Source: Gangjinia marincola
GTDB taxonomy: Bacteria > Bacteroidota > Bacteroidia > Flavobacteriales > Flavobacteriaceae
Reading direction: 5' to 3'
Assembly (NCBI RefSeq): GCF_039523415.1
Contig: NZ_BAAAFG010000014.1
Coordinates: forward strand, 124,001 to 188,000
DNA length: 64,000 nt
A program made the position numbers and the translations under genes. This document shows, piece by piece, positions 9,422 through 18,635 of this stretch; the stretch's first letter is position 1; the number at the start of each line of letters is the position of its first letter. The notes under the pieces are model-generated. The model was given only the letters and a program-made list of their open reading frames with translations. It was not told the DNA's origin and did no database searches.

Positions 9422-10204
9422 ATGAAATTTACAAGAAAACTTAATTATGAAGAGATAAAAGCTTTATCAATTGAAGACGATAGATTGTATCATAGATGGC
9501 TTCAGGAAGAACAAAGGAAGACTGAAAAAGCGAAAAGACAAAACTGGACATTTGAAGATTGGAAAGCTGAGGCCTTTACATTTAACAATTTTGCTGCCGC
9601 ACGAAGAGATTTTTTCTTAGAAGAAGAAAGAATTGCTGAATTAGTTAAGAGTAGAGTTGGAGATAAGAAAGAGAAATTCACTTTTTTTTCTCAAACAGAA
9701 TCGCCTTTTTCAGAGAGTTATAATTCTGTTTTTATAGGTCCAATTTATATGTGGGAAAACAAGTTTTATAAAAAATTATTGGAAGAGGGTTTTCCAGAGA
9801 AACAAAAATTCATATCAATTGAACAATGGATGATGTATTGTAAAGCAATGGTATTTTTGGATTTAGAGACTGCAGATTATATTATGAAAACTAATGACCC
9901 CAACGAAATAAAAAATCTTGGATTAAAGGTTAAAAAATTTAATGAAAATACCTGGAAAGTTTACCGATGGCGATTCGTTTACCAAGGAAACAAATACAAA
10001 TTTACTCAAAATGACGATTTGAATAATTTTCTTAGCAAAACAAATGGAACAACATTAGTTAATGCTTCTCCTCAAGATAAGATTTGGGGGATAGGATTAG
10101 AACACTTTAATGAAAAAGCTAAGAAAAGATCCAATTGGGAAGGAATGAATTTATTAGGTGAAATACTGACAGAATTAAGAATCAATTTGATGGGAGAGTA
10201 TTAA
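9422..10204 (+). CDS. NADAR (YbiA-like) ADP-ribosylglycosidase domain protein, probable immunity protein
   Basis: 260 aa with no signal peptide, so cytoplasmic. Residues 86-255 align motif by motif with the NADAR family (E. coli YbiA type). FTFFS (86-90) matches the INFYS start, and SPFSESY (94-100) matches the GDFSNF box. ISIEQW (131-136, E134) matches the PTSEHY catalytic region. KFTQNDDLNNFL lines up with KFEQHPELRALL, and LVNASPQDKIWGIG (212-225) with LVEHTENDAYWGDG. LLGEILTELR (244-253) matches LGYLLMELR. NADAR proteins are known antitoxin-type enzymes that remove ADP-ribose from guanine. Residues 1-85 are a charged helical extension not found in YbiA. The gene starts 6 bp after the ART toxin gene and shares its AT-rich composition. 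It is therefore likely to undo the toxin's ADP-ribosylation in the producer cell. Family call is strong; the immunity role is inference from pairing. Confidence 0.85.
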   Translation: MKFTRKLNYEEIKALSIEDDRLYHRWLQEEQRKTEKAKRQNWTFEDWKAEAFTFNNFAAARRDFFLEEERIAELVKSRVGDKKEKFTFFSQTESPFSESYNSVFIGPIYMWENKFYKKLLEEGFPEKQKFISIEQWMMYCKAMVFLDLETADYIMKTNDPNEIKNLGLKVKKFNENTWKVYRWRFVYQGNKYKFTQNDDLNNFLSKTNGTTLVNASPQDKIWGIGLEHFNEKAKKRSNWEGMNLLGEILTELRINLMGEY

Positions 10205-10272
10205 TTTTCGATCTAAGATGCTTATATTCTTACGATAATTCATGACCAAACAATCTCAACACCACGTTGACT

Positions 10273-13200
10273 ATGAAAAAAAACTACTTCTTACTCATTC
10301 TGTTCTTTAGTTTAGGTGTAAATCTTAGTGCCTCAACAGACAAAGATTCTACGCAGGTAAGCATTCCCAAGCATGCAGAGCATTTGGCTATCCTTAAAGA
10401 TCAGTTTAAGGGGATCAACTTGGAACGAAGGCGTGTACTGTTAAGTCCGGCGCCTCAAACTAGAACTTTTTCTTCTTTTGATGATCAACTACTCAATTCC
10501 TACTTAAAGCGTACCCAACGTACTCAAGAATTTAGTGATGAATATTTAGAACGTATAGCAGCAGTAGATACTACGGTGAATGAGTTTTTAGCTAAAGCAG
10601 TAGGAACCTTTGATGAGTTGGAGAATAATCAAAACTGGATTGAAACCTTACAACCTAGTGATTTAGTAGAATTACCTGTAGGCGTGCGGCAAACCATCAA
10701 TAATGTCCAGTATATGATGGGAATCAGTGGCGCAACTTTTACTCCGGAGTATACAGAACTTACTGTGTTCTTTAAAATGATCTTGCCCCAACAAGACGCT
10801 GCGGGGAATCAAAAGCAATTCTTTTTTGGCGCAACGGGTATTCGTTTATCCCACACCGGTGGACTGATTGGTGATGCTACTTTAGCTTTACTTGGTGATG
10901 TCCCGTTTAGAATTAATGGTGGAAACGGACTGGTCATTGTAAAAGGTGGATTTGAAATGGCAACGGGAGAGGTTAATGACCGCACCTATGTAAAAGTAGA
11001 TTGTGATGGTTTCAAAGAATTGGGACTCCAAGCAGAAGTAGAGTTTCCACGATCCATGCTGGTTCCTTTAAAACCAGATTATACGGTTGAAACTGATACT
11101 ACAAAACGAGTTAAAGGTGAGTTTAGTACCACAGCAAGCGACTGGAATGATATTTTGGTGAATGTTTCTATTCCACGATTTGCGCTGGCCAGTTGGCAAG
11201 ATGGTCTTGCGTTTGATCTAAATACGGCTGTACTGGATTTTAGTGATTTAAGAAATGATCCTCAGGTACAATGGCCCCAAGATTACAGTCAGTATCTGGT
11301 GCCCGGTAACGAAGAATTATGGCGGGGAGTGTATGTAAGTTCACTTACCGTGGCGTTACCTGAGCAATTTAAACGAAAGGGCAGTACAGAACGCATTACG
11401 TTTCAGGCTGTAAACCTCTTAATCGATGGGATGGGCGTTTCGGGAGAATTTTCAGTGAATAATGTCTTACCACTTAATGAAGGAGATGCTTCAAAATGGC
11501 AGTTTTCACTGGATCGTATCGAAGCCACCTTTGTAGCTAATAATTTAACGGGGGCAGAACTTAGGGGCGGGATCGTCCTGCCTATTTCTAAAGAGGTGGA
11601 TGCTGATCAGGCGCAAGCCTTTGCGCAGACCCAGCAAAATCCTGACGGCAACGGCAATAACGGCGATGGGAATGGTGATGATGATCAAGACGCCGGTGGC
11701 TTTGCGATGGCCTATGTGGGTATCGTAAATCCAGCCAACAATGAATACGTTTTTACAGCAACCACTCAATCTCAACTTAAATTTGATGTCTGGAAAGCTA
11801 CTGCGACCATAGAACCTAATTCTTCCATTGAGCTTACTGTACAAGATGGGAAATTTAGACCGGTAGCCACAATTCATGGAAGCATGGGAATCTATGCTGA
11901 TGCCAGTGAACCTTCTGAAGCTACAGGAGATGGAAATAATGACGGGAATAACAATGATCCCAACACAACTCCAGATGATGAAAAAACAGTTCAGTTTACG
12001 GGCGTTACGTTTCAAAGTTTAGTCTTACAGACTGAAACACCTTACGTAAGCGTAGGATCTATGGGATATGATGGTACCGTAAGCCTGGCAAAATTCCCTA
12101 TCACTATTTCAGATATTGATCTTACGACCACAAATAATACGGCGACCTTAGGATTTACCATTGCGGTTAATTTTATGGGGGATACCAGTGGATTTAGCGG
12201 AGATACCACCTTAGGTATCGAAGGTAAGTTTGAAGAAGATGACGGCATCCAGAAATGGAAGTTTGATAAAATCACCGTAGATGAGATCAATGTCTTGGTA
12301 GACTTAGGCGCAACCGAATTTGCAGGAAGCGTTACATTTTTAGATGATGATCCTATTTATGGGGACGGCTTTCAGGGGTCGTTAAGTGCTAAGTTTAAAA
12401 CCTTAGGTTCTAATCCCTTAGAAATTACAGCCAATGCTATGTTTGGGAAAACAGGCTTTAGGTATTGGTATGTTGATGCACTGGCAGATGGTCTAAATAT
12501 CAATACCGGGGGAGCCTTTAAAATCAAAGGATTTGGAGGTGGAGCCTATTATAAAATGGAGAAAGTTGGTTTTAGTTCTAATTTCACAGCTTCTGGTGCA
12601 GATTACCAACCTAATGAAGATTCAGGTTTAGGGATCAAAGCCATGATTCTATTTGCCAATGCAGCAAATGATAATGTTTTTCACGGTGGAGCAGGTTTTG
12701 AAGTAGCTTTTAATAGTACTGGAGGATTGAATAGAGTAAGCATCTATGGTGAAGGACATGTCATGCAGGATTTTAGTTTTGATAATCCTGCTGCGCAAAT
12801 ACAGGATAAACTGGAAAGTGTTGTCATGACAGAAATGGGAATGAATCAAACTACCCTGGATTACTTAAAGGACACAAATCTTATTGAGGTTTCTAAACAG
12901 GTGTATCCCGATGAAGTTTCAGGTCAGGTAGGAATCAACGCCTATGCTGCGATTGAATATAATTTTACCACAAGTACTTTGCATGGAACATTTGATTTGT
13001 ACGTTGACGCAGCGGGAGGTTTGATAAAAGGTAGAGCTAGTGGGAATCGTGCAGGTTGGGCCGTACTCCATTTTGAACCAGGGAGTTGGTATATTCACAT
13101 GGGTACACCAACAGATCGTTTAGGTCTTAGGGTAGGGATAGGTAGTTTTAGCCTAGAATCCGGCGGTTACTTTATGATTGGAGATAACATACCGGCAAGT

Positions 13201-15150
13201 CCACCCCCGCCACCAATCGTTGCTGATCTGTTAGGAGTAGATGCTGATGTATTGGATTATATGCGGGATGAAAATATGTTAGGTGATGGTCGTGGTCTTG
13301 CCTTTGGGCAGGATTTTGCGTTAGATACAGGAGATTTAACTTTCCTTGTTTTCTACGCACGCTTTCAGGTAGGTGCAGGCTTCGATATTATGGTCAAGGA
13401 TTATGGGGATGCCGCCTGTCAAGGTAGTGGACAAATAGGGATTGATGGCTGGTACGCCAACGGGCAGGCCTACGCCTATTTACAAGGTGAACTTGGGATT
13501 AAAATTAAATTACTTTTTGTTAGAAAGAAAATTCCAATTATCAGCGCAGGTGCTGCCATGCTTATGCAGGCAAAATTGCCTAACCCAACCTGGTTTAGAG
13601 GCTATGTGGGTGGACAATTTAATTTGCTGGGTGGTTTAGTAAAAGGAAGTTTTAATTTCAAAATTGAGCTGGGAGAGGAGTGTGAATTAATTAATGGCGG
13701 GCCATTAGATGGTCTTAAAGTCATTGCCGATATTCAACCTAATGATGGAGTGGGAGATGTGGATGTCTTTTCTATTCCACAGGTAGGATTCAATATGCAA
13801 TTGAATAATGCGTTTCAATTAGATGATGAAGATACAGGTCAAACCCAAACCTACCGTATTACCTTAAACGAGTTTAAACTACTGGATGCAGGTAATGAGA
13901 TTGAGGGAGAAATGACCTGGAATGATGACAATAACTTAGTAACGTTTAGGTCCACGGATGTTTTACCACCAACCACAGATATCGAACTAAGGGTTTCGGT
14001 AATTTTTGAGAAGTACAGTGGCGGAAGCTGGCAAGTCTATACCGAAAACGGGGAAGAGTTCATCGAAGAAGAAATACGAAACTTTACTACAGGTGAGGCA
14101 CCAGATTATATTCCTGAAAGTAATATCGCTTATTGTTATCCCGTCTTGGATCAAAAATACATGTATCCAAATGAGACTAATCAGGCATACATTAAATTAT
14201 TACAAGGACAAGATTACCTCTTTGACTTGGAAGACGGTTGGTCACAAGTGACTTATTATACGACAACTACTACAGTTGAAGAAGGTGCGATCACTTATAA
14301 TTCTGCCGATAACATAGTCATGATGGGGATTCCTACGCTGGAGACTTCACAAGCCTATGCCATGACATTGGCTACGCTACCACCTGGATCTGACCCCATG
14401 GATAATGTAACCACTTCGTACGATACGGTAGATATTGGAGAAGACCAAAATGTTGAAGTGCAACAAATTGAATTAGACGATCTACTCACCAATGCAGATG
14501 CCATTCAAATGTTAGCGTATAACTTTTCCACCAGTCAATACACTACGTTCGCGAATAAGCTAGCAGCAAAAGCAGTTACAGCTCCTATCATAGATATCAT
14601 TCAGTCTAATATTCATGCGTTAGAGATCCAGCATGCAACAACTGAGCCTTTTGATCTGGTAGAAATTTTAGGAAATCAATATACAAACGATGAGCCGCTT
14701 ATTTCTATTGAAGCCAGTCTGGATGACACGTATTACCAAAATGAGGTATACCCGTTGATTTATGAGGGTTATCCAATCAATGGTTTTACAACGAATCGTG
14801 ACGTATCTATTATGGGAATACCACCTGTTAAAGCCGTGGAGATGTTAACCTGGTACATCACGTATCTGGAAAATGATCCCAATTTTAATTTGCTGAGCAT
14901 ACGTTTCCCATATCGCTATAATCTTCCGCTATATTATGAAGAAGATTTTGTGGACATACGATATAAAATTACGAATGCCTATTTAAATGATCCCGTGCAA
15001 TATCAACAGCAAATACAACAGTTTGATTATATCATTAACGGTGTTTTTCCGTACCTAAAACAAGGGAATTATAATATTGATATCTCGTACCAATTGCCGG
15101 GTACACAAGATGGAAATACTAGTACTTATACTTTTAATAAGCCTAATTAA
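10273..15150 (+). CDS. Very large exported protein of unknown fold, operon partner of the toxin
   Basis: 1625 aa from the ATG at 10273 (MKKNYFLLILFFSLGVNLSAS signal peptide; an in-frame TTG two codons upstream is less likely). I do not recognise a named domain. The protein is predominantly beta, with recurring elements of the type 'evefPrsmlvPl' and 'fqslvLqTetPYvsvGsmGydG', which suggests repeated large beta modules. A low-complexity Asn/Gly/Asp linker (about bases 11640-11700, NGDGNGDDDQ) and a second one near 11930-11975 separate them. A Pro-rich stretch ASPPPPPI lies near 13200. The last 250 residues look helical/beta mixed. There is no T9SS tail and no lipobox. The 68-bp gap before it is the largest in the operon, and its base composition is back to the flanking value. 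It may be a delivery or surface scaffold protein; function not known. Confidence 0.65.
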   Translation: MKKNYFLLILFFSLGVNLSASTDKDSTQVSIPKHAEHLAILKDQFKGINLERRRVLLSPAPQTRTFSSFDDQLLNSYLKRTQRTQEFSDEYLERIAAVDTTVNEFLAKAVGTFDELENNQNWIETLQPSDLVELPVGVRQTINNVQYMMGISGATFTPEYTELTVFFKMILPQQDAAGNQKQFFFGATGIRLSHTGGLIGDATLALLGDVPFRINGGNGLVIVKGGFEMATGEVNDRTYVKVDCDGFKELGLQAEVEFPRSMLVPLKPDYTVETDTTKRVKGEFSTTASDWNDILVNVSIPRFALASWQDGLAFDLNTAVLDFSDLRNDPQVQWPQDYSQYLVPGNEELWRGVYVSSLTVALPEQFKRKGSTERITFQAVNLLIDGMGVSGEFSVNNVLPLNEGDASKWQFSLDRIEATFVANNLTGAELRGGIVLPISKEVDADQAQAFAQTQQNPDGNGNNGDGNGDDDQDAGGFAMAYVGIVNPANNEYVFTATTQSQLKFDVWKATATIEPNSSIELTVQDGKFRPVATIHGSMGIYADASEPSEATGDGNNDGNNNDPNTTPDDEKTVQFTGVTFQSLVLQTETPYVSVGSMGYDGTVSLAKFPITISDIDLTTTNNTATLGFTIAVNFMGDTSGFSGDTTLGIEGKFEEDDGIQKWKFDKITVDEINVLVDLGATEFAGSVTFLDDDPIYGDGFQGSLSAKFKTLGSNPLEITANAMFGKTGFRYWYVDALADGLNINTGGAFKIKGFGGGAYYKMEKVGFSSNFTASGADYQPNEDSGLGIKAMILFANAANDNVFHGGAGFEVAFNSTGGLNRVSIYGEGHVMQDFSFDNPAAQIQDKLESVVMTEMGMNQTTLDYLKDTNLIEVSKQVYPDEVSGQVGINAYAAIEYNFTTSTLHGTFDLYVDAAGGLIKGRASGNRAGWAVLHFEPGSWYIHMGTPTDRLGLRVGIGSFSLESGGYFMIGDNIPASPPPPPIVADLLGVDADVLDYMRDENMLGDGRGLAFGQDFALDTGDLTFLVFYARFQVGAGFDIMVKDYGDAACQGSGQIGIDGWYANGQAYAYLQGELGIKIKLLFVRKKIPIISAGAAMLMQAKLPNPTWFRGYVGGQFNLLGGLVKGSFNFKIELGEECELINGGPLDGLKVIADIQPNDGVGDVDVFSIPQVGFNMQLNNAFQLDDEDTGQTQTYRITLNEFKLLDAGNEIEGEMTWNDDNNLVTFRSTDVLPPTTDIELRVSVIFEKYSGGSWQVYTENGEEFIEEEIRNFTTGEAPDYIPESNIAYCYPVLDQKYMYPNETNQAYIKLLQGQDYLFDLEDGWSQVTYYTTTTTVEEGAITYNSADNIVMMGIPTLETSQAYAMTLATLPPGSDPMDNVTTSYDTVDIGEDQNVEVQQIELDDLLTNADAIQMLAYNFSTSQYTTFANKLAAKAVTAPIIDIIQSNIHALEIQHATTEPFDLVEILGNQYTNDEPLISIEASLDDTYYQNEVYPLIYEGYPINGFTTNRDVSIMGIPPVKAVEMLTWYITYLENDPNFNLLSIRFPYRYNLPLYYEEDFVDIRYKITNAYLNDPVQYQQQIQQFDYIINGVFPYLKQGNYNIDISYQLPGTQDGNTSTYTFNKPN

Positions 15151-17234
15151 TGAAAAGGTTTAATCTATATATACTTTTAGCAATACTAAGCTTTTCCAGC
15201 TATGCACAGGTCCAGGTGGATTCTGTTGGATTACCTGTTGCAGAGATTAAAGTAACTGCCAGACCTATGCAAGATAGGATCATGATTCGCTGGGCACCCA
15301 CTACTCCTATTGCCTGGAAAAAATTGAATGGTTTTGGATATACTATTGAACGCTATACGATTTCCAGAGACGGCACATCTCTGGATACACCGGTCAAACA
15401 AATTTTGACCCCTAATCCTATTCGTCCGCAGGGATTAGACGAATGGATGACGATTATTGAAGAAAATGATAATGCTGCTATTGTTGCACAGGCGCTATAT
15501 GGCGAAGATTTTGAAGTTACTGGAGGGAGTCAAATTGAACGTTTGGTAGCGTTATCCCAAGGTTTACAACAGCGGTATACGTTTACATTGTATACAGTAG
15601 AACAGGATTTTGAAGTTGCAAGAATGGCAGGATTGGGTTATGTTGATCGTACCGCAGTTCCTACTGAAAAGTATTTGTATCGTGTCATTTCTAAAGTGCC
15701 TAATAATGTGATGAGCATTCCTTACGGAGGGGTTTTCACAGGAATTTCTGAATATAAAGAACTCCCGAAGCCAGTGGATTTCGTAGGTGTATTTGGAGAT
15801 CGTCAAACGATCTTAAGTTGGAATAGAAGTATTTCATCTAAATTTTACACCGCGTTTAACATAGAGCGATCTACTGACGGGGTTTCATTTAAGAAAATAA
15901 ATCCAAGACCCTATAGTAATATTGAGAATCAAAGCGCAGGAAATAGAGCTACCCGTATCTTCTACTTGGATTCAATAAATAATGCAAATACATACTATTA
16001 TAGAATACAGGGAATTTCAACCTTTGGTGAAAAGGGACCTTACTCTGATGTAGTAAGTGGAAGCGGAGAAGAAATTCTACAGTATGTTCCTCATCTTACG
16101 ATCAAAGAGCTATTGAGTGATAATAAAGTAAAATTGACTTGGGAGTTTCCGGTTGAAGGGAATAATAAAATCAAGGGGTTTGAATTAAACAAATCTGACG
16201 GACGAGGAGAAACCATTAAAGTAGTAATTCGGGATATTTCACCATCTGCGCGGAGTGTGGAGTATGAAGGATTGGCAGCCTCAAATTATTTTACCATCTC
16301 AGCCATTGGAAAGAATAATAGCAACAGGACATCATTCCCAATACTGGTACAACCTGTAGATTCGATTCCTCCAGCAGTTCCTTCCGGTTTAAGGGGTAAA
16401 GTAGATAGTTTAGGCGTTGTTACACTTACGTGGAAGAAAAATACCGAAGAAGACTTTTTGGGCTACCGTATCTTTAAGGGATCGAACAAGAATGAAGAAT
16501 TTAGCCAGATTACAGCCTCGCCTATTCAAGATAGTAGTTATGTAGATACAATTAACATAAACAACCTCAACCCAAATATTTTCTATACTGTAGCATCGGT
16601 CGATATGAGGTACAATACCTCTAAAGCTTCATCTATATTGGTGCTTGAAAAGCCTGATGTTATTCCGCCAACATCACCTGCATTTAAAACCTTTAAATCA
16701 GAAGATAACGGGATATCATTGAATTGGGCTAAAAGCTCCAGCAAAGATGCTATAGAAACGTTATTGTATAGAAAACAAAATGAAGAAAGTTCATGGAATT
16801 TGATCGCTACACTGCCTAATATTCAAGAACGTTTTGTGGATGTAGATATTGAAGAAGGAAATCTATACAGTTATACCATAGTTTCCAGAGATCAAAGTGG
16901 TTTAGAGTCGGTACCGTCACAACCCATTGTCATAAACCTTCCTAAGCTGGATGCATCTGGAGAAATTAAAGGTTTCTATGCCCAGGCCAACAGAAATCAA
17001 CGGCACATCCAACTTAGTTGGCGATATAAAGGGGATCTTGATGAAGTTTCGGGCTTTACATTATACAAAGCAATCGCAGATAGTAAGTTAAGTATGCTGC
17101 GCGAACTACCTGCAGATTCAAAGTTAATTTATGACAACGGGATACGAGTAAATACTGCATATACCTATGCCATTCGTGCAAATTATAAGGATGGAAGATT
17201 GTCTAAGATGAAGCTAATAGAAGTTAAATATTGA
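15150..17234 (+). CDS. Exported fibronectin type III repeat protein
   Basis: 694 aa with signal peptide MKRFNLYILLAILSFSSYAQ. The ATG overlaps the previous stop (TAATG), so translation is coupled. Several FN3-like units are visible through repeated 'vtLsWkks...D..gYriyr' and 'tYtY.i.a.d..gleS..S' patterns. Examples are VTLTWKKNTEEDFLGYRIFK, ISLNWAKSSSKDAIETLLYR and IQLSWRYKGDLDEVSGFTLY. The whole mature protein can be read as roughly five such domains. No catalytic motif, lipobox or T9SS tail is present. FN3 arrays usually act as extracellular spacers or protein-binding modules. Here it sits between the 1625-aa protein and the SprB-like proteins, so a structural role in the same surface assembly is plausible. 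Confidence 0.8.
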   Translation: MKRFNLYILLAILSFSSYAQVQVDSVGLPVAEIKVTARPMQDRIMIRWAPTTPIAWKKLNGFGYTIERYTISRDGTSLDTPVKQILTPNPIRPQGLDEWMTIIEENDNAAIVAQALYGEDFEVTGGSQIERLVALSQGLQQRYTFTLYTVEQDFEVARMAGLGYVDRTAVPTEKYLYRVISKVPNNVMSIPYGGVFTGISEYKELPKPVDFVGVFGDRQTILSWNRSISSKFYTAFNIERSTDGVSFKKINPRPYSNIENQSAGNRATRIFYLDSINNANTYYYRIQGISTFGEKGPYSDVVSGSGEEILQYVPHLTIKELLSDNKVKLTWEFPVEGNNKIKGFELNKSDGRGETIKVVIRDISPSARSVEYEGLAASNYFTISAIGKNNSNRTSFPILVQPVDSIPPAVPSGLRGKVDSLGVVTLTWKKNTEEDFLGYRIFKGSNKNEEFSQITASPIQDSSYVDTININNLNPNIFYTVASVDMRYNTSKASSILVLEKPDVIPPTSPAFKTFKSEDNGISLNWAKSSSKDAIETLLYRKQNEESSWNLIATLPNIQERFVDVDIEEGNLYSYTIVSRDQSGLESVPSQPIVINLPKLDASGEIKGFYAQANRNQRHIQLSWRYKGDLDEVSGFTLYKAIADSKLSMLRELPADSKLIYDNGIRVNTAYTYAIRANYKDGRLSKMKLIEVKY

Positions 17235-18634
17235 TGATGAAGAAATTACTATTTCTAGGGATTACTTTGGTTACTATAATTTCATTTGCGCAAGAGGCAG
17301 ATCTATATTATGCAGGACACAACTATTATATGCTTATTAATATCACTGGTAATGGTGGACCTCCAGATGATTATAAAAGTTATAATGCCCAGCCCATTGT
17401 GCGTAGAAATAATAATTCCATATTATTTACATCAGGAACAATCGGAAGCGGTGGTAGTGCGTTTAGCAACAAACGAATTGCCGTGCCTTATACCGGAGGA
17501 CCCTATACCGTTAAGATGGGGGGATATGTAACTAATTGGGTTGAGGCAGATTGTCCAAGTTGTTCACCTACTGATTATTGCTCAATAAATAGTACTAACT
17601 GTGGATCAAATAATACCGCTGGTGAACAAACAAAAACACTATCACTTTTTGGAAGTGCAGAATGGGGAAACTCCAATTCTTCAAATTTAACTAGCAGTAG
17701 TCCGCTTAGGAGCTATTCAAAAGTCTGGTTATTACCTAAAATACGTGTTGATGCAAGTAATAATGAGCGTTCTTTAGATGATCAGGTGTTTGATGTATCT
17801 GGACAAAACATTTCAGATGGACAGTGGTATTATTTTTCAAATGCTGATGGACAATATATCCCATTGACAAATGTATCAGTAAAAAATAAGTTCCCCATGA
17901 ATATTACGTTGCAACAATTAGATGACATGGTAGTAGATGATATACTCGCTATTGGGAACGTGAAGCTTCAATTTAGACTGTCCAGTAGCGGGGGAGGTGT
18001 TTACACCAAATTTCAAACAGGGCCAACATTCCCTCCAAGTGAAAGTACTACTCCGGGAAGTTCAGAATTATATTTCGATACGTATATCTTAGATGTGATA
18101 AAGGCTTCTCCAGCTTATTCAACGATTGCAGGAGTAGATACCTCTTGTGTGTATACGACAGACGGTGGATTTGAACTTGACTTTCAAGAGTCTCTTACTA
18201 ACGTTTCTATATTATTTGTTGTCTCAAGTGCAGATGGGGTTAACTTCTCATATAGCGCGACCATAAATGGAACTGCATTTAACTGGAGCGAATCTGGAAT
18301 TGATTTACCACCAGGAACATATACCTTAACTTATCAAGAACAACCGAGTTCACAACCAGTGCCCAAACCAGGAGATCCGCCTATAGTATTTACAATAGGC
18401 ACTCCCAGTCCAGTCGAATTTACTACTAGTAGTAATGATCTAAATTGCTTTGAACAAGGAGCTGGAAATATTTACATTGATGCATCCGGTGGAACCGGGA
18501 GTTTAGAATACAGCTTGGATAATGGTGTTACGTATAGCGCATTAAGCAGTAACCCTATGACAATAACGGGACTATCAATTGGAGAGTATGATGTACGAGT
18601 AAGAGATAGTAATTCCTGTGAAGAACAGAATTGA
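17234..18634 (+). CDS. Exported protein ending in a single SprB-like repeat (first of four)
   Basis: 466 aa. The ATG at 17234 shares its A with the previous TGA (TGATG); a second ATG at 17237 is equally possible. Signal peptide MMKKLLFLGITLVTIISFAQ. The N-terminal half holds a Cys cluster (DCPSCSPTDYCSINSTNCGS) not seen in the next paralogues. The middle has a domain containing DTSCVYTTDGGFELDF, matching the 'DESCEYTNDGNFTLTF' domain of the following genes. The C-terminus is one SprB-type repeat (SGGTGSLEYSLDNGVTYS... GLSIGEYDVRVRDSNSCEEQN). The protein then stops abruptly with no T9SS tail, whereas SprB repeats normally occur in long arrays. Possibly a soluble partner or building block of the large SprB-repeat adhesin; that is inference. 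Confidence 0.75.
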   Translation: MMKKLLFLGITLVTIISFAQEADLYYAGHNYYMLINITGNGGPPDDYKSYNAQPIVRRNNNSILFTSGTIGSGGSAFSNKRIAVPYTGGPYTVKMGGYVTNWVEADCPSCSPTDYCSINSTNCGSNNTAGEQTKTLSLFGSAEWGNSNSSNLTSSSPLRSYSKVWLLPKIRVDASNNERSLDDQVFDVSGQNISDGQWYYFSNADGQYIPLTNVSVKNKFPMNITLQQLDDMVVDDILAIGNVKLQFRLSSSGGGVYTKFQTGPTFPPSESTTPGSSELYFDTYILDVIKASPAYSTIAGVDTSCVYTTDGGFELDFQESLTNVSILFVVSSADGVNFSYSATINGTAFNWSESGIDLPPGTYTLTYQEQPSSQPVPKPGDPPIVFTIGTPSPVEFTTSSNDLNCFEQGAGNIYIDASGGTGSLEYSLDNGVTYSALSSNPMTITGLSIGEYDVRVRDSNSCEEQN

Positions 18635-18635
18635 T

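Noticed and set aside
9422..10204. Immunity protein as a macrodomain or ARH-type hydrolase
   Set aside because: The IEQW, KFTQNDDL, WGIG and LLGEILTELR boxes match NADAR; no macrodomain or ARH motifs are present.
11545..12015. Antisense reading frame of 156 codons in the 1625-aa gene
   Set aside because: Composition follows the reverse of Asp/Asn-rich linkers; no recognisable protein.
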